Shown piece by piece: positions 59,377 to 64,000 of a stretch of DNA of 64,000 nt. This DNA is from JASHPR01 sp963844655 (lineage in GTDB: Bacteria; Actinomycetota; Actinomycetes; Streptosporangiales; Streptosporangiaceae). The DNA is taken from NCBI GenBank assembly GCA_963844655.1, contig CAWJPA010000001.1:372001-436000 (forward strand), in the 5' to 3' direction. Each line of letters begins with the position of its first letter. The stretch's first letter is position 1. The notes beneath the pieces were generated by a model, which worked only from the letters and a program-made list of their open reading frames with translations, had not been told where the DNA came from and did no database searches. A program made the translations under genes and the position numbers.

Positions 59377-59861
59377 CCGGCCAGGACCGGATGGCGGCCC
59401 TGCCGGGCGGGGCGGTCCTGTTCGCCTACGGCACGCTCCAGTTCACCGAGATCTTGGGGGTCCTGCTGGGCCGGCTTCCCGAGCACCGCCCTGGGGCCGC
59501 GGCCGGCTGGCGCGCGGCCGCGCTGGAGGGCCGGGTCTACCCCGGCCTGGTCCAGGCCGACGCCACGGTCACCGGCCGGCTCATCACCGGGCTGACCGCC
59601 GAGGAACTGCGCATCATCGATGAGTACGAGTCCGGCCCCTATGAGCTGGTGCAGCTCACCCTGGACGACGGGGGCGAGGGCTGGACCTACGCCTGGACCG
59701 AGCACGCCGCGGTGCTGCCGCACGACTGGTCGGCCCGGGACTTCGCCGACCAGCACCTGACGGCCTTTGCCGAGAACTGCCGCGTCTGGCGGGACGCCTT
59801 CGAGGCGGCCGGGCGAAGCAGGCACGGCCTGCACCGGGCCCACGACCCCGGCGGGCGGTGA
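59373..59861 (+). CDS. Gamma-glutamylcyclotransferase-fold (AIG2-like) protein
   Basis: 162 residues from GTG 59373, overlapping the LacI stop. FAYGTLQFTEIL is the YGTL substrate-binding loop, and LRIIDEYESGPYELVQLTL carries the catalytic Glu of the family. Such enzymes release 5-oxoproline from gamma-glutamyl amides. Last gene of the operon; its position supports a role in breaking down the imported compound. Confidence 0.85.
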   Translation: MTGQDRMAALPGGAVLFAYGTLQFTEILGVLLGRLPEHRPGAAAGWRAAALEGRVYPGLVQADATVTGRLITGLTAEELRIIDEYESGPYELVQLTLDDGGEGWTYAWTEHAAVLPHDWSARDFADQHLTAFAENCRVWRDAFEAAGRSRHGLHRAHDPGGR

Positions 59862-59984
59862 CTAGGGCGGCCTAAGGCCGCGCGGCCCCGGAGATAAGTC
59901 ACTTGCCCGATGCGCGTATCAGCGCCTTACGGCGAACCTCCATAGTGCGGGTCCAGCAGATGGCCCGCACTCGAGGAGGACGAG

Positions 59985-60212
59985 ATGCACGCCACCATCA
60001 TCCAGGCCCTGGGCGCCGAGCGCATCAGGGAATGGCATGAGCAAGCGGCTACCGACCGGCTCCTGGCGGAGGCGCGCCGGGCGCGGCGCGCCGAGCGCCG
60101 GACGGCGCGGCGGGATGGGCCGCTGCGGGTGCCCGCGCAGCGCATCGCCGCCGAGGCGGTCGACGAGCCGCAGGCACAGGACCGCCAGCCCGTGGGCAGC
60201 CGGGCCGCATAA
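59985..60212 (+). CDS. Small basic hypothetical protein
   Basis: 75 residues from ATG 59985, with GAGGAGGAC upstream. N-terminal helix (HATIIQALGAERIREWHEQA) then an Arg/Ala-rich segment (ARRARRAERRTARRDG). Small proteins of this kind occur in actinobacteria; no function is known to me. Separate from the operon by 123 bp. Confidence 0.65.
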   Translation: MHATIIQALGAERIREWHEQAATDRLLAEARRARRAERRTARRDGPLRVPAQRIAAEAVDEPQAQDRQPVGSRAA

Positions 60213-60309
60213 CATGACCCGCGCAGCAGGCGCGGAGGGCCTGACCGCGGGCTCGCACGGCGCTCTGTCGCGGGCCCGGGGTGTCGCCAGCAGGTGGCAT
60301 CCTGGGGAC

Positions 60310-63300
60310 ATGGCCGTGCGCATGACCAGCCCGGTCCTGGTCGGCCGCGCCGAGCAGCTGGCGGAATTCCAGGCTGCCCTGGGCCCGGCGACCAGGAACG
60401 GCCCGTCGGTCATCCTGGTGGGCGGCGAGGCGGGCGTGGGCAAGTCCCGCCTGGTGAAGGAGTTCGCGGCCCGGGCGCGGGCGGGCGGGACCCGGGTGCT
60501 GACCGGCGGCTGCGTGGAGCTCGGCACCGACGGCCTGCCGTTCGCGCCGTTCACCGCGGTGCTCCGTGAGCTGGTCCGCGACCTGGGTGCCGACGGCGTG
60601 GCCGGGCTGCTGCCCAGCGCGGTCAGCCGTGACTTCGCACGGCTGCTGCCGGAATTCGGCACGGCCGCGCCCGAGGCCGGCGACATCGTGGCCCGGGCGC
60701 GGCTGTTCGAGCAGATGCTCGCGCTGCTCGAGCGGCTGGCCGACGACGGGCCCGTGGTCCTGGTCATCGAGGACGCGCACTGGGCCGACCGGTCGAGCCG
60801 CGATCTGCTGGCGTTCCTGGTCGGCCGCCAGCAGATCCTGGACCGGGTCCTGATCGTCGTTACCTACCGGTCCGACGAGCTGCACCGCACCCATCCGCTG
60901 CGGCCGCTGCTGGCCGAGCTGGGCCGGCTGAGCTGGGTGGAGCGGATGGAGCTGCCCCGGCTCGACCGGGTGCGCGCGGACGAGCTCGTGGCCCGCCTCC
61001 TCGGCCACGAGCCCGAGCCATCGCTGGCCGACGAGGTGTACCGCCGGGCCGAGGGAAACCCGCTGTTCGTCGAGGAGCTGCTGTGCACCGACTGTGACCG
61101 CGGCCTGTCCGCCGGCCTGTCCGAGTCGCTGCGCGACCTGCTGCTGATCTCGGTGCGGCGGCTGCCCGAGGAGACCCAGGACGTGCTCAGGACGGCCAGC
61201 GTCGGCGGGCAGTACTGCGGGCACACGCTGCTCACGGCGGTCACCGGGCTGACCGACGACGCGCTGTCCCGCGCGCTGCGGCCGGCGGTGGCGGCTAACG
61301 TGCTGACCGCCGACGCCGACGGCTACGCGTTCCGGCACGGGCTGATCCGGGAGGCGATCCTCGATGACCTGCTGCCCGGCGACCACACCCGGCTGCACTC
61401 GCGGTTCGCCGAGGCGCTCGAGGCCGACCCCGGGCTGGTGCCGCCCGGCCGGGCCGTGATCGAGCAAGCGCACCACTGGTACGCCGCGCACGACACGGTC
61501 GGGGCGCTGGTCAGCAGCTGGTGCGCGGCCGAGGCGGCGGGACGTGCCCTCGCCCACGCCGAGCAGCTCACGCTGCTGGACCGGGTGCTCGAGCTCTGGG
61601 ACAAGGTGCCGGACGCCGAGCAGCGGATCGGCGCCAGCCAGCTGAGCGTGCTGGAGCGGGCGGCCGCGGTCGCGCGGACCGCCGGCGAGACCGACAAGGG
61701 AGCGGCGTACGCGTCGGCCGCGCTGGACCTGATCGACCCGGCCGCCGAGCCGGTGCGCGCGGCCCTGCTGCTGGAGGCGCGGGCGATGCTGGGCCGGCCC
61801 AGCAGCCAGGACGAGGTCGCCTCGGACCTGCGGACCGCGCTGGACCTGGTGCCCCAGGGGCTGGCGGACGAGGCGCGGGCCCGGGTGCTCATCACCCTGG
61901 CCAAGCACGCCTGGCACACCTACGACCTGCCCGCGGCGGTGGCCTTTGAAGAGGCCCTTACGCTGGCCCGCCAGGCTGGAGACGGTGCCCTGGAGGCAAG
62001 TGCCCTGAGCCACCTGGCGGTATTCCAGTCCCAGTCCGGCGATGACGCGGCGGCTCTCGACCTGCTCGGCCGGGCGCGCTTGATCGCCGGGCAGGAAGGG
62101 GCTTACGACGTGATGCTGCACGCCGTGACCCACGAGTCCCACGTGCTCCAGGGCATGGGCGAGCACGAGCGGGCCGCCGCGGCGGCGCAGGCCGGGATCG
62201 TCGGCGCGGAGGAGTACGGGGTCGCCCGGTCCGCCGGGACGTTCCTGGCCATCAACGTGGCCGAGCCGCTCATCTCACTCGGCCGGTGGGATGAGGCCAC
62301 GGAGGTTCTTGACCACGCGCTCGCGCTCTCCCCGCCCCAGCAGAGCATCCGGGCCAACCTGCGGCAGCTGGCCGGTGAGATCGCGCTGCGGCGCGGCGAC
62401 CTGGCCGGCGCCGGCGACCATGCCGCGGCGGCCCGGGCCGCGCTGGCCATCGGCCGTTACCAGGGGCACCGCGGCCAGTACTACATGCCGCTGGCCCAGC
62501 TGGAGATCGAGCTGCACCTGGCCGAAGGCAAGACAGCCGACGCGCTGAGCGCGGCGGCCGATGCGGCCGCCGGCCCCGAGCTGGCGCTCGACCCCCGGTA
62601 CGCGTGGCCGCTGCTCACCGCGGCTGCCCGCGCCGCGGGGGTTCACGCCGCCGGCCGGGAGCAGGCCGACCAGGCAGCGGACCTGCTCGCCCGGGTCTGC
62701 ACGGTGGCCGCCGGGCTGCCTGTCTACGGGCCCGTCCAGCGAGCGAACCAGCTGACCTTCAGCGCCGAGGCCGTCAGGGCCGAGAGGCCGGCCGACCCGG
62801 GCACTGTGACCCAGGACACGGTGCCAGAAGAAACTGGACCTCACGACACAGGACCTCACGACACGGGGCCGTCAGATCTGGTGGCGGCGTTTGACGCCGC
62901 CGCGGCGGCCTGGGAGCGCATCGCCCAGCCCTACCCGCTGGCCGTCGCCTTGCTGCACGGCGCGGAGGCGGCAGTGGCCGCCGGCGACCGTGACGGAGCC
63001 GCGCAGCGCCTGCGGCGCGCATCGGACCTCGCGGAGTCGCTCGGCGCGGGGCCGCTGCGGCAGGAGGCCGCGGAACTGGCCAGCAGCGCGCGGATCCGCC
63101 CGGCTCGCAACCGCGGCCCGGCCCAGGCCGGGCCGTTGAGCCTGACCGCCCGGGAGTTCGAGGTGCTGCGGCTGGTCGCCGACGGCCGGTCCAACCCCGA
63201 GATCGCCGCGCGGCTGTTCATCTCACCCAAGACGGTCAGCGTCCACGTGTCGAACATCCTGGCCAAGATGGGCGTGGCCAGCCGGGGCGAGGCCGCGGCC

Positions 63301-63345
63301 GCCGCGTACCGGCAGGGTCTCTTCGACGGCGCGGGCGGGCGCTAA
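60310..63345 (+). CDS. LuxR-type AAA/TPR transcriptional regulator (LAL family)
   Basis: 1011 residues from ATG 60310. Walker A GGEAGVGKS (38-46), Walker B VVLVIEDAHWADRS, a long TPR-like helical middle, and a LuxR HTH near 945-1005 (LTAREFEVLRLVADGRSNPE, ISPKTVSVHVSNILAKMGV). Large ATP-binding LuxR (LAL/MalT-like) regulators respond to ligands and often govern catabolic or secondary-metabolite genes. The tail linker contains a repeated GPHDT. Target unknown; it faces the acetamidase gene downstream. Confidence 0.92.
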   Translation: MAVRMTSPVLVGRAEQLAEFQAALGPATRNGPSVILVGGEAGVGKSRLVKEFAARARAGGTRVLTGGCVELGTDGLPFAPFTAVLRELVRDLGADGVAGLLPSAVSRDFARLLPEFGTAAPEAGDIVARARLFEQMLALLERLADDGPVVLVIEDAHWADRSSRDLLAFLVGRQQILDRVLIVVTYRSDELHRTHPLRPLLAELGRLSWVERMELPRLDRVRADELVARLLGHEPEPSLADEVYRRAEGNPLFVEELLCTDCDRGLSAGLSESLRDLLLISVRRLPEETQDVLRTASVGGQYCGHTLLTAVTGLTDDALSRALRPAVAANVLTADADGYAFRHGLIREAILDDLLPGDHTRLHSRFAEALEADPGLVPPGRAVIEQAHHWYAAHDTVGALVSSWCAAEAAGRALAHAEQLTLLDRVLELWDKVPDAEQRIGASQLSVLERAAAVARTAGETDKGAAYASAALDLIDPAAEPVRAALLLEARAMLGRPSSQDEVASDLRTALDLVPQGLADEARARVLITLAKHAWHTYDLPAAVAFEEALTLARQAGDGALEASALSHLAVFQSQSGDDAAALDLLGRARLIAGQEGAYDVMLHAVTHESHVLQGMGEHERAAAAAQAGIVGAEEYGVARSAGTFLAINVAEPLISLGRWDEATEVLDHALALSPPQQSIRANLRQLAGEIALRRGDLAGAGDHAAAARAALAIGRYQGHRGQYYMPLAQLEIELHLAEGKTADALSAAADAAAGPELALDPRYAWPLLTAAARAAGVHAAGREQADQAADLLARVCTVAAGLPVYGPVQRANQLTFSAEAVRAERPADPGTVTQDTVPEETGPHDTGPHDTGPSDLVAAFDAAAAAWERIAQPYPLAVALLHGAEAAVAAGDRDGAAQRLRRASDLAESLGAGPLRQEAAELASSARIRPARNRGPAQAGPLSLTAREFEVLRLVADGRSNPEIAARLFISPKTVSVHVSNILAKMGVASRGEAAAAAYRQGLFDGAGGR

Positions 63346-63469
63346 CGGGAGGCGTCAGCCGCCGGGCAATCGCCGCCGCCAGGCCACTACCAGCAAGCAC
63401 ATTGTTGACCGGTGTGCCTTTAGGCCACAGTTGGCATGTGAAGCAATGGAGCGCCTGGGAGGCTGGGGT

Positions 63470-64000
63470 ATGAGCGATCCGCAAGTCTTGTCGTTTCGGC
63501 CGGAGACCGAGCAGTTCGTGTGGACGTTCGGGGGTGCTGCCCCGGTCGCGCGGATCAGCCCGGGAACGGTGCTGGAACTGTGGACGGAGGACTGCTTCGC
63601 CGGGCGGGTACGAAGCAAGAGTGATCTCGTCTCGCAGGTCTGCGAGTTCCCGTTCCTGAACCCGCAGACCGGGCCGTTCCACATCGAAGGCGCCGAGCCC
63701 GGTGACACGATCGCCGTGCACTTCGTGTCGATCGAGCCGAGCCGGGACTGGGCCGCGTCCACCACCGTGCCGCTGTTCGGCGCGCTGACCTCCACCCATC
63801 TCACCGCCACGCTGCAGGATCCGCTGCCCGAGATCGTGTGGATCTGGGAGCTCGACCGTGACAAGGGCAGCTGCCGCTTCACCGCCAGGGACAGCGACTT
63901 CACCGCCGAATTGCCGATGGACCCGATGCACGGGACCGTCGGGGTGGCGCCCGCCAACCTCGAGGTCCGGTCGGCGCTGGTGCCTGACGCGTTCGGCGGG
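63470..64000 (+). CDS. Acetamidase/formamidase-family protein, 3' end missing
   Basis: 177 residues from ATG 63470 (GGGAGG upstream) to the window edge. GTVLELWTEDCFAG, NPQTGPFHIEGAEPGD and HGTVGVAPA match the FmdA/AmdA family, which hydrolyses formamide or acetamide to ammonia and the acid. The C-terminal half lies outside the window. It adds another amidohydrolase to the region, though an independent LuxR gene separates it from the operon. Confidence 0.9.
   Translation, partial: MSDPQVLSFRPETEQFVWTFGGAAPVARISPGTVLELWTEDCFAGRVRSKSDLVSQVCEFPFLNPQTGPFHIEGAEPGDTIAVHFVSIEPSRDWAASTTVPLFGALTSTHLTATLQDPLPEIVWIWELDRDKGSCRFTARDSDFTAELPMDPMHGTVGVAPANLEVRSALVPDAFGG

Noticed and set aside
1..64000. CRISPR arrays, tRNA, rRNA, transposase or integrase genes
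   Set aside because: No regularly spaced repeats, no recognisable tRNA/rRNA sequence and no transposase or integrase motifs were seen by eye; a dedicated scan was not possible.

Overview
The window is high-GC DNA from an actinomycete, most likely a filamentous Streptosporangiales- or Streptomyces-like bacterium. The evidence is the purQ-purL...purF-purM...DUF3073...valine dehydrogenase...bldC gene order familiar from streptomycetes, strong G/C bias at third codon positions, frequent GTG starts with 4-bp stop/start overlaps, proteins of the mycothiol-dependent maleylpyruvate isomerase fold, and several starts preceded directly by a TAnnnT box (leaderless style). No rRNA, tRNA, CRISPR array, intact insertion sequence or prophage was seen. 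Genus is not determined.

Layout. 1-7.4 kb: the tail of a GHKL ATPase, then de novo purine genes (purQ-purL overlapping, purF-purM overlapping) separated by a lectin-like membrane protein and a sterol-carrier-domain protein. 7.5-13 kb: DUF3073 protein, valine-type dehydrogenase, the developmental regulator bldC with a palindrome over its predicted -10 box, and three unassigned or membrane proteins. 13-23 kb: a PolA-like exonuclease/polymerase, GNAT enzymes (one a frameshifted pseudogene), MscL with a zinc ribbon, a dioxygenase plus HD-oxygenase pair resembling the TmpA/TmpB phosphonate route, a nucleotidyltransferase, ArfB and a serine hydrolase. 23-29 kb: a large secreted subtilisin-fold protease with sedolisin-type catalytic residues, an MFS exporter, and an XRE regulator coupled to a ClpP-like protein without catalytic residues. 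29-37 kb: DEAD-box helicase, cupin, aminotransferase, gluconokinase, and a cell-surface set (TPR membrane protein, DUF4397 protein, class F-like sortase). 37-46 kb: cold-shock protein, a TetR regulator with a heptad coiled coil divergent from an ABC drug exporter across a GTAC-rich operator, a small GntR regulator, YbaK, VOC/GNAT enzymes, a truncated permease relic and a G-rich repetitive stretch.

46.9-59.9 kb is the most coherent accessory region: an aspartoacylase-family amidohydrolase and a ketopantoate-reductase/amidase fusion on the minus strand, divergent from a tightly packed operon of a family 5 peptide-type ABC importer (its first ATPase broken by a 1-base frameshift), a glycosylasparaginase-type Ntn hydrolase, an M55 D-aminopeptidase, an SDR, a LacI regulator and a gamma-glutamylcyclotransferase-fold protein. 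Five different amide-cleaving or amide-processing folds beside one importer and one LacI regulator suggest an uptake-and-breakdown pathway for an unusual amide or peptide; the substrate is unknown. The window closes with a LuxR-type AAA regulator and the start of an acetamidase/formamidase gene.
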